Assembly (NCBI GenBank): GCA_005791165.1
Contig: SXXW01000025.1
Span: 124,001 to 188,000, forward strand
DNA from: Cytophagaceae bacterium
Lineage (GTDB): Bacteria > Bacteroidota > Bacteroidia > Cytophagales > Spirosomataceae
Length of the DNA: 64,000 nucleotides
Direction: 5' to 3'
Below the pieces are notes generated by a model. It searched no databases and was not told the origin of the DNA. It worked only from the letters and a program-made list of their open reading frames with translations. The position numbers and the translations under genes are program-made. Shown piece by piece: positions 36,217-44,824 of this stretch (positions within the stretch are counted from its first letter, which is position 1; each line of letters begins with the position of its first letter).

Positions 36217-36327
36217 TTCTCATCAAATTGTTGGTTTGCAATTTGGAAAAAAAAATGGATTCAAAATCATTTTTAGAGGTTTGATTTTTGAAAAAAATCT
36301 TAGTTCTTTGGAAAAAATATAGAGTCT

Positions 36328-39300
36328 GTGCTAAAAAATAAATTTGATGCAATTGTCATTGGCTCAGGGATTTCTGGCGGTTGGGCCGCTAAGGAACTCT
36401 GTGAAGCGGGTCTGAAAACATTAGTGCTGGAGCGTGGGCGTGATGTGAAGCATGTGGAGGATTACCCAACAGCCATGAAGGATCCATGGGAATTTAAGCA
36501 CGGAAATAAGATTCCTAAGCGCGAAGCAAATCCCATCGTTAGTAAATGTTACGCCTACGATGCAGGGACAGAACATTTTTTTGTTAAAGACGAGAAGCAT
36601 CCTTATGTTCAGGAAAAGCCTTTTGATTGGATACGTGGATACCAAGTAGGAGGAAAGTCTTTGATTTGGGCTCGTCAAACGCAGCGTTGGAGTCAGTATG
36701 AATTTGACGCACCTAAGCGAGATGGATATGCCATCGAATGGCCCATTTCATATCAAGAACTCGCCCCTTTTTATACTCATGTCGAAAAGTTTGTGGGCAT
36801 TAGTGGAAATAAAGATGGGATTTCTAGCTTGCCCGACGGCCATTTTTTGAAACCTTGGGAACTAAATTGTGTCGAAAAACATGTTCAATCCCGTGTGAAA
36901 GAATTTTATAAAGGGAATCGCCATGTCATTATTGGCCGCTGCGCGCATTTAACCTCGCCCGAACCTCAGCACATTGAGCAGGGAAGGGGACAATGCCAAG
37001 CGCGAAATTTATGTTATCGGGGTTGTCCTTATGGAGCCTATTTTAGTTCTAATTCTTCCACGCTACCCTCGGCAGCTAAAACGGGTAACCTTACGTTAAA
37101 CCCCTTTTCTACCGTAGAATCCATCTTGTATGATGAGAAAAAACAAAAGGCGATAGGCGTCCGAGTGATCGACACGCAAACGAATGAAGTGAGCGAGTAT
37201 TTTGCCAAAATTATTTTTGTCAATGCTGCTACCTTAAATACGAATTTGATTTTAATGAATTCAAAATCCAATCGCTTTCCAAATGGTCTTGGAAATGATT
37301 CCGGGGTATTGGGTCATTACGTTGCCTTTCATAATTACCGTGGAAATGCGGGGGCTGATTTTGAGGGTTTTGAAGATTCGTACTATAAAGGCAGGAGGCC
37401 CACATCTGCATTTATGCCTACTTTCAGGAATTTACACCAACGAGACACTGATTTTTTGGGAGGGTATATGGTTGCATTTTCAGCAGCTAGAGGCGGATGG
37501 AATCGGGATCAATCTGGATTGAGTTTTGGGGAAGATTATAAAGAAAAAGTTACTAAGCCAGGACCTTGGCATATTTTTATGATGATGCAAGGGGAGACCG
37601 TACCGATATTTGAAAATCATGTCAAATTAGATCCTCTCAAAAAAGATGCTTGGGGCATTCCTCAATTAGTTACTTCCATTGGATATACGGAAAATGATGT
37701 TAAAATGTTTACAGATTTTCACCAACAAGCCAGAGAGATGTTAGAAATATCAGGTGGAAAAAATATTTCCACTTGGGATACGCATCAAAATCCGGGCTTA
37801 GATATTCATGAAATGGGCGGTGTTAGAATGGGCAAGGATCCCAAAACTTCCATGTTAAATAAATACAACCAAATGCACGCTTGTAAAAATGTTTTTGTGA
37901 CGGATGGTGCCTGTATGACGACAGTCGGCAATCAAAATCCTTCCCTAACTTTCATGGCCTTAACAGCTCGCGCAGTTAAACATGCCATTTCTGAAAGCAA
38001 AAAAGGCCTCCTTGGCTTGCTATTGTTTCTTACTTCTTTTTCTTCTCTTTTTGCCCAGTCGGCCCCCATCATGGACTATGATGTTATTATTTATGGGGGT
38101 ACATCAGCTGGAGTCATTGCGGGTTATTCCGCTAAAAAGTTAGGGAAGAGTGCGTTAATTATTGAACCATCCAATCACCTAGGAGGCCTAACTTCTGGTG
38201 GCTTAGGCTTTACGGATATTGGTAATAAATTTGCCGTGACGGGTTTGGCTAGAGACTATTACCGTCGAATAGGGAAACGATATGGGGCTTTTGAAAAATG
38301 GACCTTTGAACCTAGTGTGGCTCGGTCTGTTTTTGAAGATTATGTCAAAGCGGTTAAATTAAATGTTTGGTATCAATCTGTGTTGAAAAAAGTGGTGAAA
38401 AAAGGGACAGTCATTCACACTTTGGAAATTCAGACTCCTTCTGGCATCAAAATAGTTCGAGGAAAACAATTCATTGATTGCACGTATGAAGGGGATTTGA
38501 TGGCGATGGCTGGCGTTAGTTATACTGTTGGCCGCGAATCTAACCAAACTTACGGAGAGACTTGGAATGGGGTTCAGCTGTTAGATAAACACCAATTTCC
38601 TGATTTTGTGGATCCATATCGATTGAAGGGAAATCCATCGAGTGGTTTGCTTTGGGGAATTAGCCCTCAGTCATTAGCGGCTAAAGGTTCAGGTGATTCC
38701 CATACACAGGCCTATAATTTCCGAATTTGTTTGACCGATAGTGTCGAAAATCAAATTCCCATTACTAGACCTTTAGGGTATGATTCAACTCAGTTTGAGT
38801 TATTATTAAGGTATATCGAAGTGAAGAAGCCGCATGAATTAAATTGGTTATTAATGCATTTGCAGCCGATGCCTCACCGCAAAACGGATATTAATAATTC
38901 AGGGCCATTTTCTACCGATATGATTGGTGAGAGTGATGATTTTGCTGAGGCTTCTCCAGAAAAACGGAAGCAGATTTTTTTGAAACATCAATTGTATAAT
39001 CAATCGTTTTTGTATTTTTTAGGGCATGATCCAAGGGTTCCTATTCATTTAAGAAGGGAGATGTTGACCTATGGCTACCCCAAAGACGAATACATAAATA
39101 ATGGAAATTGGTCACCGCAAATGTATGTCCGCGAAGCCAGACGAATGATTGGCGAAGAAGTCATGACTCAGGCACATTGTGAGGGAAGAACTATTGCCAT
39201 GAATCCGATTGGTATGGCAGCTTATACGATGGATTCACATAATTGCCAACGCCTTGTTGTCAAAATTAATGGGGTAGATATGGTCAAAAATGAGGGAGAT

Positions 39301-39996
39301 GTTCAGTCAGGTGGATTTGGTCCTTATCCGATCGGATATGGCGCTTTAGTTCCTAAACGTGCTGAATGCACCAATTTGATTGTCCCCGTTTGTTTATCCG
39401 CCAGTCACATTGCATATGGTTCCATTCGGATGGAGCCTGTATTTATGGTTTTAGGCCAAACCGCCGCTGTTGCAGCTGTTCAAGCCATTAAAAATGCCGG
39501 GGCTGTTCAAGAAGTTAAGGTCAGCGATATCCAACAAATTTTAAATCAAAATCCTTTGTTGGACGGAAGCAAACCTGAAATTTTAGTAGATGATGCACAA
39601 TTGGCCCAAGTAACTAAAAGTGGAAATTGGACCAAAGAAATTAATAAAAAAGGATGTTATGGATCTTCCTTGTTATTAACAAATCCGACAAATAATGAGG
39701 ATTCGAAAGTCGTTTTTAAATCTCCTGGACCCTTGGATGGAAAGTATACCCTGTATTTTTACTTGCCAAACTTAGAGAATAATAGCACTATTTTTAACTG
39801 GGACATCAAGCAAGGTTCAAAAAAATTGACGGTCCAAATTAAATTGGACGGATCTAAAAGTACTCTAAAAGGGGAATGGATTTCTCTAGGCGATTTTGAC
39901 TTTAAAACTAAAAATAAGGCGGAGGCCATTTTATATTCAAAAGGAGCAAATGGATTAGTTCCTGCCGATGCGATTTTGTGGGTGCCTGTTAAATAA
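36328..39996 (+). CDS. Fused GMC oxidoreductase and FAD-dependent oxidoreductase with internal signal peptide
   Basis: A single open frame of 1222 codons from GTG 36328. Residues 1-557 form a complete GMC oxidoreductase: FAD motif VIGSGISGGWAA, GGKSLIWA, Cys-rich CQARNLCYRGCPYG, and active-site His494 (HEMGG) with Asn537 (NQNPSLT). Residues 558-578 are a textbook signal peptide, KK then GLLGLLLFLTSFSSLFAQS. Residues 582-1085 form a second FAD enzyme (YDVIIYGGTSAGVIAG, LGGLTSGGLGFTD) of the FAD_oxidored type, and about 1085-1222 form a golvesin-like beta domain. The GMC part has no signal peptide (a TAG lies in frame at 36301), so the halves would end on opposite sides of the membrane, or signal peptidase would separate them. 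Alternatives are stop-codon loss between neighbours, or an indel in the A6 run at 37999-38004. Acting on sugars or polyols is inferred. Confidence 0.8.
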   Translation: MLKNKFDAIVIGSGISGGWAAKELCEAGLKTLVLERGRDVKHVEDYPTAMKDPWEFKHGNKIPKREANPIVSKCYAYDAGTEHFFVKDEKHPYVQEKPFDWIRGYQVGGKSLIWARQTQRWSQYEFDAPKRDGYAIEWPISYQELAPFYTHVEKFVGISGNKDGISSLPDGHFLKPWELNCVEKHVQSRVKEFYKGNRHVIIGRCAHLTSPEPQHIEQGRGQCQARNLCYRGCPYGAYFSSNSSTLPSAAKTGNLTLNPFSTVESILYDEKKQKAIGVRVIDTQTNEVSEYFAKIIFVNAATLNTNLILMNSKSNRFPNGLGNDSGVLGHYVAFHNYRGNAGADFEGFEDSYYKGRRPTSAFMPTFRNLHQRDTDFLGGYMVAFSAARGGWNRDQSGLSFGEDYKEKVTKPGPWHIFMMMQGETVPIFENHVKLDPLKKDAWGIPQLVTSIGYTENDVKMFTDFHQQAREMLEISGGKNISTWDTHQNPGLDIHEMGGVRMGKDPKTSMLNKYNQMHACKNVFVTDGACMTTVGNQNPSLTFMALTARAVKHAISESKKGLLGLLLFLTSFSSLFAQSAPIMDYDVIIYGGTSAGVIAGYSAKKLGKSALIIEPSNHLGGLTSGGLGFTDIGNKFAVTGLARDYYRRIGKRYGAFEKWTFEPSVARSVFEDYVKAVKLNVWYQSVLKKVVKKGTVIHTLEIQTPSGIKIVRGKQFIDCTYEGDLMAMAGVSYTVGRESNQTYGETWNGVQLLDKHQFPDFVDPYRLKGNPSSGLLWGISPQSLAAKGSGDSHTQAYNFRICLTDSVENQIPITRPLGYDSTQFELLLRYIEVKKPHELNWLLMHLQPMPHRKTDINNSGPFSTDMIGESDDFAEASPEKRKQIFLKHQLYNQSFLYFLGHDPRVPIHLRREMLTYGYPKDEYINNGNWSPQMYVREARRMIGEEVMTQAHCEGRTIAMNPIGMAAYTMDSHNCQRLVVKINGVDMVKNEGDVQSGGFGPYPIGYGALVPKRAECTNLIVPVCLSASHIAYGSIRMEPVFMVLGQTAAVAAVQAIKNAGAVQEVKVSDIQQILNQNPLLDGSKPEILVDDAQLAQVTKSGNWTKEINKKGCYGSSLLLTNPTNNEDSKVVFKSPGPLDGKYTLYFYLPNLENNSTIFNWDIKQGSKKLTVQIKLDGSKSTLKGEWISLGDFDFKTKNKAEAILYSKGANGLVPADAILWVPVK

Positions 39997-39998
39997 AA

Positions 39999-40029
39999 AA
40001 AACGTCGGAAAGTTTCCTTCCGACGTTTT
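39999..40029. terminator. Bidirectional intrinsic terminator
   Basis: A 12-bp perfect stem, AAAACGTCGGAA (39999-40010) with TTCCGACGTTTT (40018-40029), around a seven-base loop. A-rich sequence before and T-rich after give a U-tract on either strand. It separates the fused oxidoreductase (plus) from the convergent T9SS-tail protein (minus). Confidence 0.85.
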
Positions 40030-40057
40030 AATTTTCAAACCTTTGGCGAATTGAATA

Positions 40058-40906
40058 TTAATCTACTTGAACTCTGCGTACTGCCCCATCATTAGATTGA
40101 GTCACTCGGACAAAATATACACCCGCGCCAGATTTCTTTACATCGATCTGTCCAAGGTATAAACCTGAAAAGTCCTTAATTTGTTCAGATGCAATTTCTT
40201 TTCCATTCACATCAGTCACCGAAATAGTTACATTTCCCTTGTCAGGAGCCTTAAATCGGATATTTAATTTCCCATTGAAGGGTTTATTTGGGTAGGAAAT
40301 TAAACCTTTAATTGTTTTTGAGCCATTTTTTTGATCCTTAAACTTCATTTTATTTTTGCCTCCCATTCTTCCAAGCGTCATCCCACCTCTCATTCTTTTT
40401 CTGTATCCCATAAATCTTTCAAATGGCGGCGGACCTTGCATGCCAAAATTTCTTCTTGGACCCATTTTAGGGTTGATGGAATCATTATCTCTAAAAATTA
40501 ATACATCCGCAGGATTTCCACCTTTATTCATTCTTCGGATGATCATTCTTTCTGCACCAGGACCACCGGGTCCTAAATCACCTTTAAAATCTTCTGTAAT
40601 GATATTTAATTCCTTACCTTCTGGTCCTTTAAATTGAGGTCCATTACCACGTCGATCATCTTTATTGACCTCTATGCGAACAATTTTATTCTTACCACCG
40701 CTAGTAGATATTTTCAAATCTAATGAATCTGATAATTTTTTGATCTCAGCATCTGCTTTTTTGATGTCAAAGTATTTTCTTTCAATGACTTTTTCTTTTC
40801 CATTCTCAATAACGACAATTTTTATAGTTGCTTCTTTTTTAGCTTCCTGCGCAAAGGAACTGATTTCTAGCAAAGCTATTAGTGCGGTTAACAATACGTT
40901 TTTCAT
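40058..40906 (-). CDS. Secreted Gly/Met/Arg-rich protein with T9SS C-terminal sorting domain
   Basis: A 282-residue exported protein. The signal peptide is MKNVLLTALIALLEISSFAQ. The N-terminal third is Lys/Glu/Asp-rich, the middle (about residues 95-195) is rich in Gly, Pro, Arg and Met (for example GPGGPGAERMIIRRMNKGG, MGGKNKMKFK) and looks unstructured. The last 75 residues are a type A sorting domain (YPNKPFNGKLNIRF, GNVTISVTDVNGKEI, GAGVYFVRV). The longer frame to 40999 is rejected because it would read through the promoter element at 40930-40937. It is divergent from a histidine kinase/response regulator pair with shared control DNA. Function unknown; a stress-related surface protein is inference. 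Confidence 0.78.
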   Translation of the reverse strand: MKNVLLTALIALLEISSFAQEAKKEATIKIVVIENGKEKVIERKYFDIKKADAEIKKLSDSLDLKISTSGGKNKIVRIEVNKDDRRGNGPQFKGPEGKELNIITEDFKGDLGPGGPGAERMIIRRMNKGGNPADVLIFRDNDSINPKMGPRRNFGMQGPPPFERFMGYRKRMRGGMTLGRMGGKNKMKFKDQKNGSKTIKGLISYPNKPFNGKLNIRFKAPDKGNVTISVTDVNGKEIASEQIKDFSGLYLGQIDVKKSGAGVYFVRVTQSNDGAVRRVQVD

Positions 40907-40929
40907 ACATTTTTGTTTTTGTTGTGCCG

Positions 40930-40937
40930 CAAACATA
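40930..40937 (-). promoter_or_regulatory. Predicted -7 element of the T9SS-tail protein gene
   Basis: Minus-strand bases read TATGTTTG, matching TAnnTTTG; a TTTG (40957-40954 on the minus strand) lies 16 bases upstream. Transcription would start near 40923, 17 bases before the ATG at 40906, which fixes the short start. Confidence 0.5.
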
Positions 40938-40956
40938 CGAAATCCTTTTAATTCAA

Positions 40957-40976
40957 AAATGTTAAGAAATGTTAAG
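40957..40976. repeat. Perfect tandem 10-bp direct repeat, candidate response-regulator site
   Basis: AAATGTTAAG occurs twice head to tail (40957-40966 and 40967-40976). On the other strand this is CTTAACATTT twice. One helical turn between copies is the arrangement used by OmpR/PhoB-family dimers, and the adjacent operon encodes exactly such a regulator. It touches the -33 region of the minus-strand gene. Confidence 0.55.
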
Positions 40977-40991
40977 TTGGGGCCCAACTTA
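40973..40991. promoter_or_regulatory. 19-bp palindrome in the divergent control region
   Basis: TAAGTTGGG and CCCAACTTA (nine-base arms) flank a central G. It overlaps the last four bases of the tandem repeat and lies 22 bases upstream of the kinase -7 element, between the two divergent promoters. It could be an operator for a dimeric regulator. Confidence 0.5.
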
Positions 40992-41012
40992 TTTTTCATA
41001 TCATTAAAGTTT

Positions 41013-41020
41013 TAAATTTG
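41013..41020 (+). promoter_or_regulatory. Predicted -7 element of the two-component operon
   Basis: TAAATTTG matches TAnnTTTG and lies 17 bases before the kinase ATG. No clear TTTG at the usual distance upstream; the palindrome at 40973-40991 occupies that area, which would suit regulation there. Confidence 0.42.
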
Positions 41021-41036
41021 TAAACTCGTAAAAACC

Positions 41037-42857
41037 ATGACAAAGAAGAAAATCACCTTGATAATAAGTCTTATGTCCTTTGCCTTGCTTGGCTTAGTGG
41101 CATTTCAGGCTTATTGGTTAGGCTTTATGATGGAAACAAAGAAGGAACAATTTTCTTCGGATGTTCGTGGTTCCTTAGAACAGGTGGTTCGTAAACTTGA
41201 AAAGCAGGAATTAATTATTTTGGCTCAAAAGCAAAGAGATTTACAAGGCCAACAAGATAAATTGGCTTCGATGGCTTTAGAATTGAAAGCTAAGAGGAAA
41301 GCAAAATTACCTAAAAAGGACCGGGTAGAGGCATTGAATTCCGATCAATTAGCGGATAATTTTTCACCAGATCATTTATTAAATCGTGAATTACAAAGGC
41401 AATTCCAATTGGAAATTCCTAACGATATTGTCTATGTGCGCAAGTCTTTTGTTTTACCGAACGGTCAAATTGCCGAAATAACGGAAGAATATCAGGTCAA
41501 TGGGGGACAAAATGAACTTAATCGAAGGTTAAGAGAGGAGCAACAATTAAATGAAATATTTGGTGGCCCAAGACCCAAATCATTAAATGAATTTAATCGG
41601 CCAAATAAGAATAGAATGTTAAATCGATTAAATAGAAGGCAATTAGAAAATAAAATAGCCACTGAAAAAACTTTTTCAGATCTAAAAAAACAAAATAAAA
41701 TTGATTCAAAAAAAGTCGAGGATGAAAAACGGGCCTTGCAAAAAGTCCTTCAGAAAACCGAAATGGCTAAAGAGGTTTTTGCAGATTTCCTTTTTAAAGA
41801 ACGGCCCATTGAGCAGCGAGTAGCTCCCAAGTACATCGATAGTTTATTGGCCCGTGAGTTGAAAGGTAAAAATATTGACTTAAAATATGTTTTTGGAATA
41901 GGCTCGAATCAAAAAAAGAGTCAATATGTGTATGCTTCCTCACCTATTTTAAAAAATCCTGAAATTCAATCCGCGACCTTTTTTACTCCGCTTTTCCCTA
42001 ATGACTTGAAAAATTCAAATCAGTTGTTACAGGTTTATTTCCCAGGCCAACAGGAGTTTATTTGGCAGACGATGGGTTTTAGTTTTTTAGGTTCAGCATT
42101 ATTATTAATGATCATGATCGGTTGTTTTTACATCGCTGTAAATACCATTTTAAAACAGAAGAAATTGGCGGAGGTGAAGAATGATTTTATCAATAACATG
42201 ACGCATGAGTTTAAAACGCCGATTTCTACGATCTCTCTCGCGACCCAATTAATCCAAGAGGAAAGTGCGGTAGCTAAAAACGAAACGATTCTACGTTATT
42301 TGGGTATCATTAAGGAGGAAAATATTCGATTAGGAAATCAAGTAGAGCGCGTTTTACAGACAGCTCAAATGGAAAAAGAGGAAATTATTTTAAAGAAAAA
42401 AGACGTTGACATTCATACTTTGATTCAGCATGTTGCTGAAAATATCAATCCAATTATACATGCAAATCAGGGAATTTTAAAATTAAATTTGGATGCCAAA
42501 AATCCCATTTTGGCATTGGATGAAGTACATATTTCTAATGTAATTCATAATTTAATGGATAATGCCATTAAGTATAGTCCGAATCAATTAGATGTGGAAA
42601 TTCAAACGGAATCCCATGATGGGCAGTGTGTCATCAAAATAAAAGATCAGGGAATAGGAATGGAAAAAAGTGTTCTTGAATCTGTTTTTGAGCCTTTTTA
42701 TCGAGTGCCCACGGGTAATATCCATAATGTTAAGGGTTTTGGTTTAGGCCTAAGCTATGTCAAAAAGATTATTGACGCTCATGGAGGAAAAGTTAAAGTA
42801 GAAAGTACCTTAGGTGCTGGAAGTACATTCATTATTTCGTTGCCGTATGGAAGTTAA
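41037..42857 (+). CDS. Sensor histidine kinase
   Basis: A 606-residue membrane kinase. One helix at residues 8-30, a long periplasmic part of about 310 residues that is mostly charged coiled coil (LAQKQRDLQGQQDKLASM) with a basic Asn/Arg-rich section, then a second helix at about 345-368. The cytoplasmic part has the phospho-acceptor His390 in NMTHEFKTPIS, the N box NLMDNAIKYSP, DQGIGM and GFGLGLSYVKKII. It phosphorylates the response regulator encoded by the next gene, which overlaps it by 11 bases. It is divergent from the secreted Gly/Met/Arg-rich protein, the probable first target. Confidence 0.95.
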   Translation: MTKKKITLIISLMSFALLGLVAFQAYWLGFMMETKKEQFSSDVRGSLEQVVRKLEKQELIILAQKQRDLQGQQDKLASMALELKAKRKAKLPKKDRVEALNSDQLADNFSPDHLLNRELQRQFQLEIPNDIVYVRKSFVLPNGQIAEITEEYQVNGGQNELNRRLREEQQLNEIFGGPRPKSLNEFNRPNKNRMLNRLNRRQLENKIATEKTFSDLKKQNKIDSKKVEDEKRALQKVLQKTEMAKEVFADFLFKERPIEQRVAPKYIDSLLARELKGKNIDLKYVFGIGSNQKKSQYVYASSPILKNPEIQSATFFTPLFPNDLKNSNQLLQVYFPGQQEFIWQTMGFSFLGSALLLMIMIGCFYIAVNTILKQKKLAEVKNDFINNMTHEFKTPISTISLATQLIQEESAVAKNETILRYLGIIKEENIRLGNQVERVLQTAQMEKEEIILKKKDVDIHTLIQHVAENINPIIHANQGILKLNLDAKNPILALDEVHISNVIHNLMDNAIKYSPNQLDVEIQTESHDGQCVIKIKDQGIGMEKSVLESVFEPFYRVPTGNIHNVKGFGLGLSYVKKIIDAHGGKVKVESTLGAGSTFIISLPYGS

Positions 42858-43557
42858 TCATCAACCGAGAATTTTGTTGGCCGAAGATGATCCCAATTTA
42901 GGATTATTGCTATCAGAATTTTTAAAGAAAAAGGGTTTTTTAGTTACTTGGGCTCAAAATGGGGACCAAGCGCTAGGATATTTTGTCGACGGCCAATTTG
43001 ATTTATGTTTGTTGGACGTCATGATGCCCAAGAAAGATGGTTTTTCTTTGGCCAAAGATATACGAGCGAATCACCGTCAAGTGGCTATCATTTTTTTAAC
43101 GGCAAAGGCGATGGAAGCAGACACTTTGCAGGGATTCAAATTAGGTGCCGATGATTATTTAACAAAACCTTTTTCCATGGAAGTTTTGTTGGCCCGCATT
43201 CACGCCGTTTTACGTCGATCAGATTCTGATAAAGTTTTGCCAGCCTTGGCTGAACAAATACACCTAGGGCAATATATTTTTTATCCGAATAAAATGCGCT
43301 TGTCTCTGGGGGCGGTTGATGTAAAATTAACGCCCAAGGAAAATGATTTAATGAAACTGCTTTGTGAAAATTTGGGCCAGCCGGTTAGTCGGAGTTTTGC
43401 CCTAAAATTAATTTGGGGGGATGACACCTATTTTAACGCACGCAGCATGGATGTCTACATGACTAAATTGCGGAAAATTTTAAAGGATGATTCATCTGTC
43501 CAGCTCATCAATTTGCATGGAGAAGGTTTCAGGCTGAGTGTAGACGGGATTAATTAA
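42847..43557 (+). CDS. OmpR/PhoB-family response regulator
   Basis: A 236-residue regulator: receiver domain with acidic pocket (LAEDD), phospho-acceptor Asp57 in LLDVMMPKKDG, Thr in IIFLTAKA and Lys in LTKPF, followed by a winged-helix DNA-binding domain (LTPKENDLMKLLCENLGQ, ARSMDVYMTKLRKIL). The ATG at 42847 overlaps the kinase stop by 11 bases; a longer GTG form from 42814 adds eleven residues not needed for the receiver. Its stop overlaps that of serS in the palindrome TTAATTAA. Confidence 0.95.
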   Translation: MEVNHQPRILLAEDDPNLGLLLSEFLKKKGFLVTWAQNGDQALGYFVDGQFDLCLLDVMMPKKDGFSLAKDIRANHRQVAIIFLTAKAMEADTLQGFKLGADDYLTKPFSMEVLLARIHAVLRRSDSDKVLPALAEQIHLGQYIFYPNKMRLSLGAVDVKLTPKENDLMKLLCENLGQPVSRSFALKLIWGDDTYFNARSMDVYMTKLRKILKDDSSVQLINLHGEGFRLSVDGIN

Positions 43558-44821
43558 TGTGAGTAAATCCAGTATAAGGAACCAGGATTTCGGGAATTTT
43601 GATTCCATCCGGACCTTGATTGTTCTCTAATAAAGCAGCTACAATTCTCGGAAGTGCCAACGCTGAACCATTTAGCGTGTGACAAAGAATCGATTTTCCC
43701 TCCACTTTAGTACGCAGTTTTAAACGGTTTGCTTGGAACGTTTCAAAGTTGGAGACCGAACTTACCTCAAGCCACCGATTTTGAGCTCCTGACCAAACTT
43801 CCATATCATAAGTTAGTGCTGAAGCAAAACCCATGTCGCCCCCGCAAAGTCTTAAAACGCGGTAATGGAGATTGAGTTTTTGCAATAAGCCTTGAACATG
43901 CAAGGACATTTCTTCCAATGCTTGGTAAGAAGTTTCAGGTTTATGGATTTGAACAATTTCAATTTTGTCGAATTGATGCAATCGATTAAGCCCGCGTACA
44001 TGGGCTCCCCAAGATCCTGCTTCACGTCGAAAACAAGGAGTATGGCCTACATTTTTGATAGGTAATTCCTTTTCATTGACGATGACATCCCGGTATAAAT
44101 TGGTAATGGGGACCTCCGCCGTAGGAATTAAAAAAAGTCCTTCCTCTTTCGTTACGTACATTTGACCTTCCTTGTCGGGCAATTGGCCTGTTCCAAAACC
44201 CGAATCTTCATTAATTAAAATGGGGGGTTGGATTTCGTAATAACCTACTTTTATCGCCTCGTCTAAGAAAAAATTAATCAATGCTCTTTGTAACCTTGCT
44301 CCCTTTCCCTTGTAAACAGGAAATCCAGCACCCGTAATTTTATTTCCTAAATCAAAATCAATAATGTCATATTTTTTAATTAGGTCCCAATGTGGCTGGG
44401 CGTCAGCTTGCATCTCGGGCAATGAGCCCCATGTTAAAACTACTTCGTTTTCTTCTGCCGTTTTTCCTTCTGGAACGGAGCTATGTGGGAGGTTGGGTAG
44501 CGTGACTAATAAGTCGAGCATTTGTTTTTCTGCCGCTTTTGCTGCCTCTTCTTTTTCTTTTATGGTTCCTTTTAAAGCGGCTGATTCTGCTCGTTTACCT
44601 TCTGCCAATTCTTTTTGGCCTGATTGCATGAGCGTGCCAATTTCCTTTGCCGCCACATTCGATATCTCCAAAGCAGATTCAGCTTGTTGCAATAAGCTTT
44701 TACGCTGGTCATCCATAGCAATCAATTGACCGACAATTTCGGATGCATTAGCCACATGCTTTTTTCTCAATCCATGGATAGTGATTTCTGAATTTGCCCG
44801 AATGAAAGGAATGGTTAACAT
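43550..44821 (-). CDS. serS: Seryl-tRNA synthetase
   Basis: Class II aminoacyl-tRNA synthetase of 423 residues. The N-terminal long antiparallel coiled coil (residues about 25-100) that holds tRNA-Ser is visible, followed by motif 2 PCFRREAGSWGAHVRGLNRLHQF and motif 3 ALALPRIVAALLENNQ. Complete and typical. It starts three bases after lysC and closes the operon ribH-lysC-serS. Confidence 0.97.
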   Translation of the reverse strand: MLTIPFIRANSEITIHGLRKKHVANASEIVGQLIAMDDQRKSLLQQAESALEISNVAAKEIGTLMQSGQKELAEGKRAESAALKGTIKEKEEAAKAAEKQMLDLLVTLPNLPHSSVPEGKTAEENEVVLTWGSLPEMQADAQPHWDLIKKYDIIDFDLGNKITGAGFPVYKGKGARLQRALINFFLDEAIKVGYYEIQPPILINEDSGFGTGQLPDKEGQMYVTKEEGLFLIPTAEVPITNLYRDVIVNEKELPIKNVGHTPCFRREAGSWGAHVRGLNRLHQFDKIEIVQIHKPETSYQALEEMSLHVQGLLQKLNLHYRVLRLCGGDMGFASALTYDMEVWSGAQNRWLEVSSVSNFETFQANRLKLRTKVEGKSILCHTLNGSALALPRIVAALLENNQGPDGIKIPEILVPYTGFTHIN

Positions 44822-44824
44822 AAT

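Noticed and set aside
40907-40999. 31-residue N-terminal extension of the T9SS-tail protein
   Set aside because: It crosses the predicted promoter and regulatory repeats, and would bury the signal peptide.
42814-42846. GTG start adding eleven residues to the response regulator
   Set aside because: ATG 42847 begins right before the receiver domain; the extension is only kinase coding sequence in another frame.
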